A stretch of 64,000 nt of DNA from Burkholderia catarinensis (lineage in GTDB: Bacteria; Pseudomonadota; Gammaproteobacteria; Burkholderiales; Burkholderiaceae). Location: positions 186,001 to 250,000 of the forward strand of contig NZ_MDEQ02000006.1 in NCBI RefSeq assembly GCF_001883705.2, read 5' to 3'. Shown here piece by piece: positions 9,024-18,186 of the stretch. The notes under the pieces are model-generated. The model saw only the letters and a program-made list of their open reading frames with translations. It was not told where the DNA came from and did not search any database. Numbering within the stretch: the first letter of the stretch is position 1; every line of letters begins with the position of its first letter. Made by a program: the position numbers and the translations under genes.

Positions 9024-9318
9024 CGGTTATCTCCGTCTGGAACGATGAGTGGGGAATACATGCCGCGCGGCGTTCGATGCGCCGTTCGCGGGACCGGCGG
9101 CGAGGCCGGCGCGGGCCACCCCAGGCACGGGGCACGACCCGCGCCGATCATAAACGCCGGGGCCGCCGTTGTGAAGCATGCAGAATGCGCGGCGCGAAAA
9201 GGTTGATGCTTTCGTGATCCGGTGCGGATGGCGAGTATCGCGCGCGTCGCCCGGCGATGGGCAAGTCGGAAAAATAGGACAACGGAAATCATGGCGCCGC
9301 GGCGGCGCGTGGTTGATG

Positions 9319-9906
9319 CTACGGTCGCTTGCCCTTGGGCGCGGATTTCATGGCCTGTTTCGCTGCGGGTTTCGACGCAGGTTTCGCTGCCGATTTCGCG
9401 GACGTTTTCGCTGCCGGTTTCGCTGCCGGTTTCGCGCTCCGTTTCGTAGCCGGCTTCGTAGCCGGTTTCGCTTTCGCATTGCGCTTCGATGCCGGTTTCA
9501 GCGCTGCTCCGGATTCAGCCGCTTGCGACAGCTTCGCCGCCGCTTTCACCTTCGCCTTGCGCTTCGGCGGCCCCGCCAGCAGCGCCGCGCGATACGCACC
9601 GCGGCACCAGTCGAACAACGCGCCCGCATCCTCGAGCACGTCGGCCGGTGTTTCGTAGTACCCCTCGAGCGCGACGGTACGCGTGGGCCTCGCATACGAG
9701 AACGGCCCCATGCCCGCCGCGACGAACGCCGGGCGGTTCACGTCGTCAACGCGCAGGAACATTGATCCGCGCGCCAGGAAGCCGAACATCACGCCGTCGA
9801 GCCGCAACGCGGCGCCGCTGAAAAACCGCGTGACTTCGATATGGCCAAGGCTCGCGATCTGGTACGCGATCTCCTCGCCGTGTGCCTTGTCCGCCTGCCA
9901 GCTCAT
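9319..9906 (-). CDS. TfoX N-terminal domain protein with a Lys/Ala-rich histone-like tail
   Basis: A 195-aa protein. Residues 1-105 match the TfoX N-terminal domain (RFFSGAALRLDGVMFGFL, FLRVDD, YYETPADVLED). Residues about 113-195 are almost only Lys, Ala and Pro in a KPAAKPA/KPATKPA repeat resembling the C-terminal tail of histone H1 and bacterial H1-like proteins. TfoX of enterics and Vibrio controls competence genes; isolated N-domains have no proven role. The basic tail suggests nucleic-acid binding. The tail is encoded by short tandem DNA repeats (about 9350-9500), so its length may vary between strains. It lies 16 bp downstream of the dehydrogenase frame's end on the opposite side of a shared leftward arrangement. 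Confidence 0.8.
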   Translation of the reverse strand: MSWQADKAHGEEIAYQIASLGHIEVTRFFSGAALRLDGVMFGFLARGSMFLRVDDVNRPAFVAAGMGPFSYARPTRTVALEGYYETPADVLEDAGALFDWCRGAYRAALLAGPPKRKAKVKAAAKLSQAAESGAALKPASKRNAKAKPATKPATKRSAKPAAKPAAKTSAKSAAKPASKPAAKQAMKSAPKGKRP

Positions 9907-9922
9907 CGGCCACCCTCGTCAG

Positions 9923-11032
9923 TCATGCCGCGCCGGTACAGCGCAGCGTCCACGCATCGAGCCCGGCCTCGTCGAAGCCGACGGCTGCCGCGCTCTCGCG
10001 AATCTGCCGCCACGTCGCGCGGTCGACCGGAATGCCCTCTGCACCACGCGCGGCGCAGCTCGCCTCCTCCGGCTCGCCGGGCACCTGCACCGGCGCATCG
10101 CCCGCCTGCGGCGACGCCTTCGCCCAGGCGACGAACGCATCGGCCTCGCGCTCGGCGTCGGCCGCGTCGAACGCGTTCGGATCGATCAGCACCGACAGCA
10201 TCCCGTTGACGATCGCGCTCGTCTTCTGCAGCGTGTCGCCGTACGTCGTATGCCCGCCGACGAGCGCGCCACCGAAGATCTCGCACATCGCCGCCAGCGC
10301 ATACCCTTTGTGCAGCCCGAACGGCAGCAGCGCGCCGAACGGCTGCTCGTGCATCACGGCCGGATCGTCGGTCGGCTGGCCGCGATGGTCGATCAGCGAC
10401 CCGGCCGGCACGCGCTTGCCCTGGTTGTACGCGACGCGCGTCTTGCCGTACGCGATCGCGCTCGTCGCGAAATCGAGCAGCAGCGGCGGCCTGCCCGCAC
10501 GCGGATACGCGGCGCAGAACGGGTTCGTGCCGAAGCGCGGATCGGTGCCGTGCAGCGGCGCGACCAGCAGGTCGCCCGGCACGTTGACGAAATGGAACGA
10601 CACGAGCCCCGAGCGCGCGCACTGCTCGGCCCAGTGCCCGATGCGGCCGAGATGATGCACGTCGCGCAACCCGATCGCGCAGATGCCCATGCGCCGCGCG
10701 CGCTCGATGCCTTCGACCATCGCCTCGAACGCGATCACCTGGCCGAAGCCGCGCCCGCCGTCGATCGTCAGCACCGCGCCGCCGTCGCGGACGATCGCCG
10801 CATGCCCGTTCAGCTTCAACTGCCCTTCCCGCCACGACGCGACGTAATTCGGGATCATCCCGATCCCGTGCGAATCGTGGCCCGCGAGATTCGCGCCGAC
10901 CAGATGATCGGCAACGAGCCGCGCCTCGCGTTCGCTGCTGCCTGCCCGCTCCCAGAGTGTCGCGACGAAGGCATGCAGCGGTTCGGCGCGCATGCGCAGC
11001 GGTTCGGTATCGGGCGTCGGCAGTGCGGTCAT
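9923..11032 (-). CDS. Ldh2-family (malate/L-lactate/ureidoglycolate type) NAD(P) dehydrogenase
   Basis: A 369-aa oxidoreductase of the Ldh2 fold, which is distinct from the Rossmann dehydrogenases. Visible family features are AGHDSHGIGMIPNY near residue 50 with the catalytic His, HHLGRIGHWAEQC near 140, HGTDPRFGTNPFCAAYP and DFATSAIAYGK. The family covers malate, L-lactate, sulfolactate, ureidoglycolate and delta-1-piperideine-2-carboxylate reductases, so the substrate is not fixed. The ATG at 11032 is the first good start. The stop lies 16 bp from the TfoX-domain gene and 56 bp separate it from the M20 dipeptidase upstream, so an operon is likely. Confidence 0.82.
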   Translation of the reverse strand: MTALPTPDTEPLRMRAEPLHAFVATLWERAGSSEREARLVADHLVGANLAGHDSHGIGMIPNYVASWREGQLKLNGHAAIVRDGGAVLTIDGGRGFGQVIAFEAMVEGIERARRMGICAIGLRDVHHLGRIGHWAEQCARSGLVSFHFVNVPGDLLVAPLHGTDPRFGTNPFCAAYPRAGRPPLLLDFATSAIAYGKTRVAYNQGKRVPAGSLIDHRGQPTDDPAVMHEQPFGALLPFGLHKGYALAAMCEIFGGALVGGHTTYGDTLQKTSAIVNGMLSVLIDPNAFDAADAEREADAFVAWAKASPQAGDAPVQVPGEPEEASCAARGAEGIPVDRATWRQIRESAAAVGFDEAGLDAWTLRCTGAA

Positions 11033-11088
11033 CGGCGAGGTTCCATCAGGTCGGGTTGGACAATCGGGACGTCGAACGGTCGCGGCAA

Positions 11089-12543
11089 TCAGCGCGCGGT
11101 CGCGATCACGTCCGCCACCGCCGCGGTCAGCTTCTTCGCATACGGCACGTGCAGGAACTCGTTCGGGCCGTGCGCGTTCGACTTCGGTCCGAGCACGCCG
11201 CACACCATGAACTGCGCGGACGGGAAGCCTTCCTGCAGCACGTTCATCAGCGGGATCGTGCCGCCGAGGCCCATGTAAGCGCAGTCCGCGCCGAAGTGGC
11301 GGCGCGATGCGGCGTCGAGCGACGACGCGAGCCACGGCGCGAGATCCGGCGCGCTCCAGCCCGTCGCGGCGCCCGCGTCCGGCTTGAACGTGACCTTCGC
11401 GTTGTACGGCGGATCGAGTTCGAGCAGTGCCTTCAGCTGCTGCACGGCCTGCGCGGCGTCGACGAGCGGCGGCAGGCGCAACGACAGCTTGAACGCGGTG
11501 CGCGGACGCAGCACGTTGCCCGCATCGGCGAGCGCCGGCATGCCGGCCGCGCCCGTCACCGACAGCGACGGACGCCACGTCGAATTCAAGAGCGCCTCGC
11601 GTGGATCGGTGGTGGTCGGCAGCACGGGCTTGCCGTCCGCGCCGCACGCCCAGGGCAGCCCCTTCCACACCGCGTCGCCGAGGATCGCGGCGGCCGCCTC
11701 GGCTTCGAGCACGCGGCTGTCGGGAATCTCGCAATGGAACACGCCCGGCAGCAGGTTGCCGTTCTTCGCATCTTCAAGGCGCTCGAACAGCTGGCGCATC
11801 ACGCGGAAGCTCGACGGTGCAATGCCGCCGTAGACGCCCGAGTGGATGCCTTCCTCGAGTACCTCGACCTGCAGGTCGCCGGACACGAGCCCGCGCAGCG
11901 ACGTGGTGAGCCACATCTGGTCGTAGTTGCCGGCGCCCGAATCGAGGCACACGACGAGCGACACCTGGCCGAGCCGGTCGCGCAGCGCGTCGACGTACGG
12001 CAGCAGGTCGTAGCTGCCCGATTCCTCGCAGGTCTCGATCAGGCCGACACAGCGCGGCCGTTCGATGCCCTGCTCGTCGAGCGCGCCGAGCGCGGCGAGG
12101 CTCGCGTAGATCGCATAGCCGTCGTCCGCGCCGCCGCGGCCGTACAGCTTGCCGTTCTCGAACTTCGGCGTCCACGGGCCGAGGTCCGCGCGCCAGCCGT
12201 CGAATTCGGGCTGCTTGTCGAGGTGGCCGTACAGCAGGATCGTGTCGGTGCTGCCGGAGCGCGTGGCCGGCGATTCGAAGAAGATCACCGGCGTGCGGCC
12301 CGGCAGACGCACGATTTCGAGCTTCAAGCCCTTCACGGGCTGCCGCTCGGCCCACTGCGCGGCATCGGTGACGACGCGCTCGAGATAGCCGCGCTTCGCC
12401 CAGTCGGGGTCGAATGCGGGGCTCTTAGCGGGGATCGCGATGTAGTCGGTCAGTGCGTGGAGGATTTCATCGTTCCACTTGCGCTCGACGAAGGTAACGA
12501 GCTTGTCATGGTCGAGGACGGGGGTAGTGTCGACGGAGGTCAT
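11089..12543 (-). CDS. M20 family dipeptidase
   Basis: A 484-aa zinc peptidase of the M20 family. LLYGHLDKQPE contains the first metal His and Asp, GRGGADDGYA the bridging Asp region, and CEESGS the catalytic Glu with an adjacent ligand. A dimerisation insert occupies the middle (GIHSGVYGGI), and HGPNEFLH near the C-terminus gives the last metal His. This matches cytosolic carnosinase-like or non-specific dipeptidases. It would release amino acids from short peptides in the cytoplasm. It is adjacent to the Ldh2-type dehydrogenase and could be cotranscribed with it. Confidence 0.85.
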   Translation of the reverse strand: MTSVDTTPVLDHDKLVTFVERKWNDEILHALTDYIAIPAKSPAFDPDWAKRGYLERVVTDAAQWAERQPVKGLKLEIVRLPGRTPVIFFESPATRSGSTDTILLYGHLDKQPEFDGWRADLGPWTPKFENGKLYGRGGADDGYAIYASLAALGALDEQGIERPRCVGLIETCEESGSYDLLPYVDALRDRLGQVSLVVCLDSGAGNYDQMWLTTSLRGLVSGDLQVEVLEEGIHSGVYGGIAPSSFRVMRQLFERLEDAKNGNLLPGVFHCEIPDSRVLEAEAAAAILGDAVWKGLPWACGADGKPVLPTTTDPREALLNSTWRPSLSVTGAAGMPALADAGNVLRPRTAFKLSLRLPPLVDAAQAVQQLKALLELDPPYNAKVTFKPDAGAATGWSAPDLAPWLASSLDAASRRHFGADCAYMGLGGTIPLMNVLQEGFPSAQFMVCGVLGPKSNAHGPNEFLHVPYAKKLTAAVADVIATAR

Positions 12544-12623
12544 GGTGGGGGTGCCTGGATCGGGCTGACGAAAACCCAGATCATACGCCGATGCTCCCCC
12601 GCCGGCGCCCCTTCCTCGGCCGC

Positions 12624-13694
12624 TCAGACAGCCTGCGGGAACGCGTCGCGCAGCCCCGCCGCGCACGCCAGCGCGTCGTCCCACAGGCGCCGCGTCAGCG
12701 CGCCGGCATCCTCTTCGCGCGCGAGCGCCGCGGCCTCGCCCGACCACAGCAGCGAGAAATCGTCGCGGCCCTGCCGCTCGAACGCGCCTCGCAACGGATC
12801 GACTGCGGCCGTCGCGAGCGGGAACGCCGGCGCGAGCGCGCTCATCGGCCCCTGCTCGCGCATGAAGCGCGTCAGCAGCCCGCGTGCCGGGCGGCCCGTG
12901 TACAGGTTGGTCATGCGCGTGCCGTCGTCGCGCGCGGCGCGCACTGCCGCACGATGCTGCGCCGAGCGGCCGGCCTGCGGCGTCAGCAGGTAGCCGGTGC
13001 CGATCTGCACCGCGCTTGCGCCGAGCGCGAACGCGGCCGCGATGCCGCGCCCGTCGGCGATCGCACCGGCCGCGATCACGGGCGCGCGCACTGCGTCGAC
13101 CATCTGCGGCAGCAACGCGAACAGGCCCGGTTGCGCATGAATGTCGCCGGTCAGGAACATCCCGCGATGGCCGCCGGCCTCCGCGCCCTGCGCGACGATC
13201 GCGTCGACGCCGCGCACATCCAGCCAGCGCGCCTCCTCGACGGTCGTCGCGGACGACACGACCTGCGCGCCCGTGCGTCGCACGCGTTCGAGCAGCGCGT
13301 CGTCCGGCAGCCCGAAATGGAAGCTCACGACGGCCGGCCGCAATTCCTCGACGACCGCGCACATCGCATCGTCGAACGGCGCGCGGCCGGGGCCGCCCTT
13401 CACGTCGGCCGGATCGAGCCCGGCTTCCGCGTAGTAGCCGGCAAGCGCCGCGCGCCAGCGCGCGTCGACCTCGGCGTCGGGCGCCGGCGGCGTATGGCAG
13501 AAGAAGTTCACGTTGAACGGCGCGGGCGTGCGCGCCCGGATCGCCGCGATCTCGTCGCGCAACTGCTGCGGGCCGAGCGCCGCGCACGCGAGCGAGCCGA
13601 GTCCGCCGGCTTCGCACACCGCGATCGCGAGCGGGCTCAGCGAACCGACCATCGGGGCCTGGATCAGCGGCAAACGGGAAGGCAGCATCGTCAT
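12624..13694 (-). CDS. Nitronate monooxygenase (2-nitropropane dioxygenase family)
   Basis: A 356-aa FMN-dependent TIM-barrel enzyme. The first strand reads LPLIQAPMVG, followed by VNFFCHTP, the His-region VSFHFGLP, AQGAEAGGHRG for flavin phosphate contact, and AAGAIADGRGIAAAFALGASAVQIGT, all in the standard family order. These enzymes detoxify alkyl nitronates such as propionate-3-nitronate. The start at 13694 is chosen because residues before it have no family match; an ATG two codons later is an alternative. Confidence 0.87.
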   Translation of the reverse strand: MTMLPSRLPLIQAPMVGSLSPLAIAVCEAGGLGSLACAALGPQQLRDEIAAIRARTPAPFNVNFFCHTPPAPDAEVDARWRAALAGYYAEAGLDPADVKGGPGRAPFDDAMCAVVEELRPAVVSFHFGLPDDALLERVRRTGAQVVSSATTVEEARWLDVRGVDAIVAQGAEAGGHRGMFLTGDIHAQPGLFALLPQMVDAVRAPVIAAGAIADGRGIAAAFALGASAVQIGTGYLLTPQAGRSAQHRAAVRAARDDGTRMTNLYTGRPARGLLTRFMREQGPMSALAPAFPLATAAVDPLRGAFERQGRDDFSLLWSGEAAALAREEDAGALTRRLWDDALACAAGLRDAFPQAV

Positions 13695-13802
13695 CGGAAT
13701 CACCCTTCGGAAGAAACGATCGGCGCGCACGTCAAGTGCGCGATGCAACGCCACGCCACCGCGATGCGGCTGGCGACACTACAAGCAGCCGGTGTCGACC
13801 GC

Positions 13803-14540
13803 TCAGGTCGCCGGCTGTGCCGGCAACCGGCCGACCCATGCAGCAAGCTGCGCTTCGCCCTCTTCGTCGAGCTTGCCCTCGAGTTCGCCATACCACGGCG
13901 CGATCGCGTCGGCCGACTGCGTGGCCTTAAGGATCTCGAGGCTCTTTTCCAGGAAGGACGGGAAAAACGGAATGCCGCGCATGTAGAGGAAGGTCGAATC
14001 GGTGATGCGGACGTGGCCGTATACGTCGCGCACCCACGCGAGATGCGGCAGCGCCTCGCGCAGATGGCCGCTTTGCATCAGCGCGGAGATGAAGTTCACA
14101 CGCGCAGCGACGTCGGACTGCTCGTGCGTGTCGTGATTGACCTCGGCAGCCTTCTGCATCCACGCTTCGCCGCGCTCCACTTCGCCGCACATCACTGAAG
14201 TCGTCGCGAGTTGCACCGCGTTGTGCGCGCTCGGCTCCTTGTCGAACAGCTCGAGCCAGTACGGGAACGCTTCCGGATAGCGATGCATCGCCGAGTACGA
14301 CAGCGCGCAAAGGCGCGCCGCATCGGCAAGCCGTTCCGCGTGCGGCGCGGCGGCCGCGATCGCGGCCTCGTGCCGGCCGGCCTGGAGCGCGGCCAGCGCG
14401 GGGGCGAGTTCGGGCGCGATGTCGGGTTCGTTCCTGTCGTCGCGCTCGTCCGGCTCGCCCGCTTCGTCCGACGAACGTGTCGGTGCAGGCACCGCTTCGT
14501 CACGCGGTTTCTTTCCGAACAGCTTTCCCAGCAGGCCCAT
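13803..14540 (-). CDS. TPR-like uncharacterised protein
   Basis: A 245-aa soluble protein beginning MGLLGKLFGKK, then a charged Glu/Asp/Arg linker (residues 12-45) and an all-helical Ala-rich region with TPR-like periodicity (ALAALQAGRHEAAIAAAAPHA, LCALSYSAMHRYPEAFPYW). A second part contains FISALMQSGHLREALPHL. No catalytic motif was found. Proteins of this design are common in Burkholderia without assigned function; a scaffolding role is the most that can be inferred. Leftward, between nitronate monooxygenase and ftrA. Confidence 0.7.
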   Translation of the reverse strand: MGLLGKLFGKKPRDEAVPAPTRSSDEAGEPDERDDRNEPDIAPELAPALAALQAGRHEAAIAAAAPHAERLADAARLCALSYSAMHRYPEAFPYWLELFDKEPSAHNAVQLATTSVMCGEVERGEAWMQKAAEVNHDTHEQSDVAARVNFISALMQSGHLREALPHLAWVRDVYGHVRITDSTFLYMRGIPFFPSFLEKSLEILKATQSADAIAPWYGELEGKLDEEGEAQLAAWVGRLPAQPAT

Positions 14541-14702
14541 GATGCTTTTCCTTTTCGTTGTGGTCCATGCACGGCGGTTCAGCGCGGGGGGTTGGCATGC
14601 GTCGTCGCGACCGCCGCCTCTCGGCGACCGCCATCTTACGCGCGGATGAAGTCGTCGACGGGGCAACGGCCGACAGCTGGCTGTCGTACCGAAACACGGC
14701 GC

Positions 14703-15677
14703 TCAGATGTCCGGCGATCGCGTGCCGCGATCCATCCCGCGCCGGTACGCGGCCGGGCTGGTCGCCGCGACGCGCCGGAAATGCCGGCGCAGCGATTCCT
14801 CGGAACCGAACCCCGCGCGCGTCGCGACCTGCGCAAGCGACAGCGCGGGATGCGCTTCGAGCATGTCCTTCGCGACGTTCACGCGCTCGCGGATCAGCCA
14901 TGCGAGCGGCGACATCCCCGTTGCGTCCGCGAACTGACGCTGCAGCGTGCGCGTGCTCATCGCGGCCTGCGCGGCGAGCGACGCGAGCGTGTGCGGCTCG
15001 GCCGCGTGCACGCGCATCCAGTCGATCAGCTTCGCGAGCCGGTCGCTGCCGCCCGGCGCGACCGGGCGCGGCACGAACTGCGCCTGGCCGCCGTCGCGAT
15101 GCGGCGGCAGCACGAGGCGCTGCGCGACGCGGTTCGCGATGGCGCCGCCGTAATCGCGGCGCACGAGATGCAGCAGCATGTCGAGCCCCGCTGCCGACCC
15201 GGCCGACGTGACGACCTGCCCTTCGTCGACGTACAGCGCATCGGGATTCACGCGCAGCGCCGGATAGCGCGCCTGCAGCTTCTCCGCATAGCGCCAGTGA
15301 GTCGTCACCGTGAGGCCGTCGAGCACGCCGGCCGCCGCCAGCACGAACACGCCCGAGCAGATCGAGCAGAGCCGCGCGCCGCGGCGATGCGCGGCCCGCA
15401 GTTTCTTCAGCAACGGTTCCGGCGGCAGTTCGTCCGGATCGCGCCAGCCGGGAATCACGATGGTATCCGCGCGATCGAGCGTCGCGAGCCGGTACGGCGC
15501 GGCGACCGTGATGCCGCCCGCCGCGCGCACGGGCCCCGGCTCGCTCGCGCAGACGGCGAAGCGATACCAGTCGACACCGAGTTCGGGGCGCTCGAGCGCG
15601 AACAGTTCGACCACGCAGCCGAATTCGAACGTGCAGAGGCGATCGTAGGCGAGCGCGACGACGAGATGATTGTGCAT
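14703..15677 (-). CDS. ftrA: GlxA/FtrA-type AraC-family transcriptional activator
   Basis: A 324-aa regulator. Residues about 5-180 form a DJ-1/PfpI-like (class I glutamine amidotransferase fold) sensory domain (IPGWRDPDE, CSICSGVFVLAAAGVLDG with the nucleophile-elbow Cys, TTHWRYAEKL). Residues about 220-315 carry two AraC helix-turn-helices (LASLAAQAAMSTRTLQRQF and LAQVATRAGFGSEESLRRHF). The arrangement matches FtrA. It is divergent from a rhodanese gene with a 119-bp gap, so that gene is the probable target. The ligand is unknown. Confidence 0.85.
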   Translation of the reverse strand: MHNHLVVALAYDRLCTFEFGCVVELFALERPELGVDWYRFAVCASEPGPVRAAGGITVAAPYRLATLDRADTIVIPGWRDPDELPPEPLLKKLRAAHRRGARLCSICSGVFVLAAAGVLDGLTVTTHWRYAEKLQARYPALRVNPDALYVDEGQVVTSAGSAAGLDMLLHLVRRDYGGAIANRVAQRLVLPPHRDGGQAQFVPRPVAPGGSDRLAKLIDWMRVHAAEPHTLASLAAQAAMSTRTLQRQFADATGMSPLAWLIRERVNVAKDMLEAHPALSLAQVATRAGFGSEESLRRHFRRVAATSPAAYRRGMDRGTRSPDI

Positions 15678-15796
15678 GGCGCGATGTTACCGGAACTTGT
15701 CGATCGCGCCACTGCCGCGAAACGTGGCGAACCGCGATACTGCCCTTCATTCCGGCGCGTTCCGCGCCCGTTCGATTCAACCAGGAGAGCCTGCCC

Positions 15797-16216
15797 ATGT
15801 CCTACGTCACCGACGTGCCCGCCGCCGACAGCCCCGCCGCCCTCGCGCATTTCGAGGCATCGCTGCGATTCGAGACCGATTGCTGGGACGTGCACGACGC
15901 GTTCGCGTCGGGCACACCCGATTTCGTGCTGCTCGACGTGCGCGGCCCCGCCCAGTTCGCCGCCGGGCATGTGCCCGGCGCACGCAACCTGCCGCACCGC
16001 AAGATCATCGAAAGCAAGCTCGCCGGCTATCCGGCCGGCACGCTGTTCGTCGTCTACTGCGCGGGCCCGCACTGCAACGGCGCCGCGCGTGCCGCGATCC
16101 GGCTCGCGCGCCTCGGCCGGCCCGTCAAGCTGATGATCGGCGGCGTGACGGGCTGGCTCGACGAAGGTTTCGCACTGAGCAACGATCGGCAGCCGGCGGA
16201 CGCCGAAGCCGGCTGA
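15797..16216 (+). CDS. Rhodanese-like sulfurtransferase
   Basis: A 139-aa single rhodanese domain. FVLLDVRGPAQFAAGHVPGARNLPH is the CH2A-type entry, and VVYCAGPHCNGAARAAIRL is the active-site loop with the catalytic Cys of CAGPHC. It would transfer sulfane sulfur from persulfide or thiosulfate donors to a thiol or cyanide. A second Cys in the loop could form a resting disulfide. AGGAGAGCC precedes the ATG. It is divergent from ftrA, so control by FtrA is likely. Confidence 0.88.
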   Translation: MSYVTDVPAADSPAALAHFEASLRFETDCWDVHDAFASGTPDFVLLDVRGPAQFAAGHVPGARNLPHRKIIESKLAGYPAGTLFVVYCAGPHCNGAARAAIRLARLGRPVKLMIGGVTGWLDEGFALSNDRQPADAEAG

Positions 16217-16306
16217 TCGTCATTAAAAGCGCAACAATCAATTGCCGGCACACAAACGGAAAAAGCGCGACAATCGGCCTCATTGCAGTTTGGGCGGAGC
16301 AGCACC

Positions 16307-16633
16307 ATGCATGACGAAGTCCTGATTGAAGCGGTCGGTTCAGTCGCCGCGATCGCGCTCTATTTCCTGCCGGCCATCATTGCCGACAAACGCGGCCGGC
16401 GCGACAAGCTGACGATCGCGCTGTTCAACGTGCTGTTCGCGTGGACGGGCATCGGCTGGCTGATGACGCTGTATTGGGCGTGCCAGCCGAACCCGAGCAT
16501 CGACGTCGCGCAGACGATCCTCGCGAAGCGCCGCGGCGTCAGCATGCGGACCTTCTCGACCGGCCTCGTCGAACGCGTGCAGCGCCGCGTCGCCGCCCAG
16601 GAGCAATGGGCGGAGAAACAAGGCTGCCGTTAA
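16307..16633 (+). CDS. Superinfection-immunity-like small membrane protein
   Basis: A 108-aa protein from the ATG at 16307 (preceded by GGGCGGAG). Two membrane helices are visible: VAAIALYFLPAIIADKR and LFNVLFAWTGIGWLMTLYWA. The sequence LYFLPAIIA...NVLFAWTGIGW is the hallmark of the T4-Imm-like superinfection immunity family, whose phage members block DNA entry of related phages. The C-terminus is cytosolic and basic. No prophage gene is nearby, so it is a chromosomal family member with unproven function. Two copies of an AAAAGCGC[A/G]ACAATC motif precede it (16225-16239, 16261-16275). Confidence 0.75.
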   Translation: MHDEVLIEAVGSVAAIALYFLPAIIADKRGRRDKLTIALFNVLFAWTGIGWLMTLYWACQPNPSIDVAQTILAKRRGVSMRTFSTGLVERVQRRVAAQEQWAEKQGCR

Positions 16634-16648
16634 GTCCCTCTTTCCCCG

Positions 16649-17818
16649 TCACCGTGCCGCGTCGAACCGCGGCATCCTGACGTTGGTCGACGCGCGGTAA
16701 CTCCACACCAGCCCGTCGCGCGGCGGCCAGCCGCCCGCGCGCAACCACGCCCCCAACGCCCCCGCCGTCACCGCCCGCGCGATCCGCTCGCCCGGGCAGC
16801 CGTGCGGCCCCGAGCCGAAGCCGAAATTCGGCCCGGCCGTGCGGCCGGGCATCAGCCGGTGCGGGTCGCGATACACGGCCGGGTCGCGATTTGCCGCGGC
16901 GAGCACGACGAGGATCGCGTCGCCGGCGTCGACGCTCACGCCTTCGATCGTCGTGCGCGACGCGACGAAGCGGCGCGTGTTCTGCACCGGAGAATCGAAG
17001 CGTCCGACCTCGGCAACGAATGCATCGAGCGCGGCGGCGTCCGGCGCGATGCGCGCGGCTCCCGCTTCCCCGTTCCATGCCACCAGCGCATTGCCGAGCC
17101 ACGCGGCCGTCGCTTCGCAGGTCTGCGACAGCAATCCGACGAGATTCGCCACCAGCGCGCCGCTCGCCTGCCAGCCCGACGCGCGGGCCGCCTGCTGCAC
17201 CGCGGCGACCAGCGTGCCGTCGTGCGCATGCGTCTGCGCCACGCGCTCCGTCATCCGGTCGAGCAATTGCCGCGCGCCGTCGCTCGCGCGGGCCAGCGCT
17301 GCGGCGTCCGACAGCGGCGACAGCGCGGCGACGAAGTCGACGACCCGCGCCGCGATCTCGTCGAGTTGCGTCTCGTCGAAGCCGAGCAGATCCGCGACCG
17401 CGCAGACGGGCACCGTCATGCACCACGCGTTCAGCGCGTCGGCATCGCCCGGCGCCGGCAACCGCCGCGCGGCAAGCCGTGCGGCGCGGTCGCGCAGCGC
17501 ATCCGTGTCGATCGGCGCGAACGCCGCGCGCAGCGCCTGCTTCGGCACGTCGTGCCGCAGCGCGCCGTCGTTCATGCGCACCAGCTCGCCGAACAGCGCG
17601 CCGGCCGTCGTGCCGCGCAACGCGGGCGGCACGGGCGCGTCCAGCGGGCGCACGCGGCAGGCCGGATGGCCGAGCACGGCCGTCACGGCCTCCGCGCGGC
17701 TCGCGACCCACAGGCCGAGCGTGGCGTCGAACGCGAGCGGCGGCCCGTCGACGAGCGCCGCATAGTAGGGATAGGGATCGCGGTGCGTGACCGCGGCAAT
17801 GGGATCGGTCGGGTTCAT
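16649..17818 (-). CDS. Cytochrome P450
   Basis: A 389-aa soluble P450, somewhat short for bacterial class I enzymes (about 400). The heme loop FGFGSGPHGCPGER places the axial Cys at residue 341; the K-helix ExxR motif is EVGR, followed by FDSPVQNTRR. The I-helix region reads GLLSQTCEATAAW, in which the usual acid-Thr pair is altered to E-A-T. RDPAVYRDPHRLMPGR is the pre-heme meander. The substrate is unknown, and no ferredoxin or reductase gene is adjacent. The start at 17818 was chosen because the preceding residues have no family match. Confidence 0.87.
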   Translation of the reverse strand: MNPTDPIAAVTHRDPYPYYAALVDGPPLAFDATLGLWVASRAEAVTAVLGHPACRVRPLDAPVPPALRGTTAGALFGELVRMNDGALRHDVPKQALRAAFAPIDTDALRDRAARLAARRLPAPGDADALNAWCMTVPVCAVADLLGFDETQLDEIAARVVDFVAALSPLSDAAALARASDGARQLLDRMTERVAQTHAHDGTLVAAVQQAARASGWQASGALVANLVGLLSQTCEATAAWLGNALVAWNGEAGAARIAPDAAALDAFVAEVGRFDSPVQNTRRFVASRTTIEGVSVDAGDAILVVLAAANRDPAVYRDPHRLMPGRTAGPNFGFGSGPHGCPGERIARAVTAGALGAWLRAGGWPPRDGLVWSYRASTNVRMPRFDAAR

Positions 17819-17919
17819 GCGGCCAGTATCGGCGCAGCGCGCCGCCGCATGTTTCGGGCTGGCGTGAAATGTCGTGGTGCGGCCGCCGCGCGTGGCCGCA
17901 TCGCAACGACAGGTCGATG

Positions 17920-18186
17920 TCAGGCTGCCGACCGATAGCGATGCGACTGCATGCGCAGCCGGACGCGCCCGGCCGAAATCGCACGCGGCTCCAGCGCCAC
18001 CGTGTCTTGATGGAACATTTCCTGCCGGAATTCGCCGCTTTCGTCGAACCACTGGCAGATCAGCCATTCGCCGTCGTCGAACACGACCGGCCCGGCATAG
18101 GTCACGGTCATGCGCGGTCCGCCCGTTTTCAGCGTCACGACATCGCCGACGCGAAACCCGATGCGTTGATTTTCTCGGTTCGTCAT
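17920..18186 (-). CDS. YodC-family small protein (DUF2158)
   Basis: An 88-aa protein. FRVGDVVTLKTGGPRMTV and WLICQWFDESGEFRQEMFHQDTV form the compact beta domain of the YodC/DUF2158 family, whose biochemical role is unknown. The Arg-rich tail is unusual. It is 101 bp upstream of the P450 gene in the same direction and has the AT-rich 18187-18532 region as promoter. Confidence 0.75.
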   Translation of the reverse strand: MTNRENQRIGFRVGDVVTLKTGGPRMTVTYAGPVVFDDGEWLICQWFDESGEFRQEMFHQDTVALEPRAISAGRVRLRMQSHRYRSAA

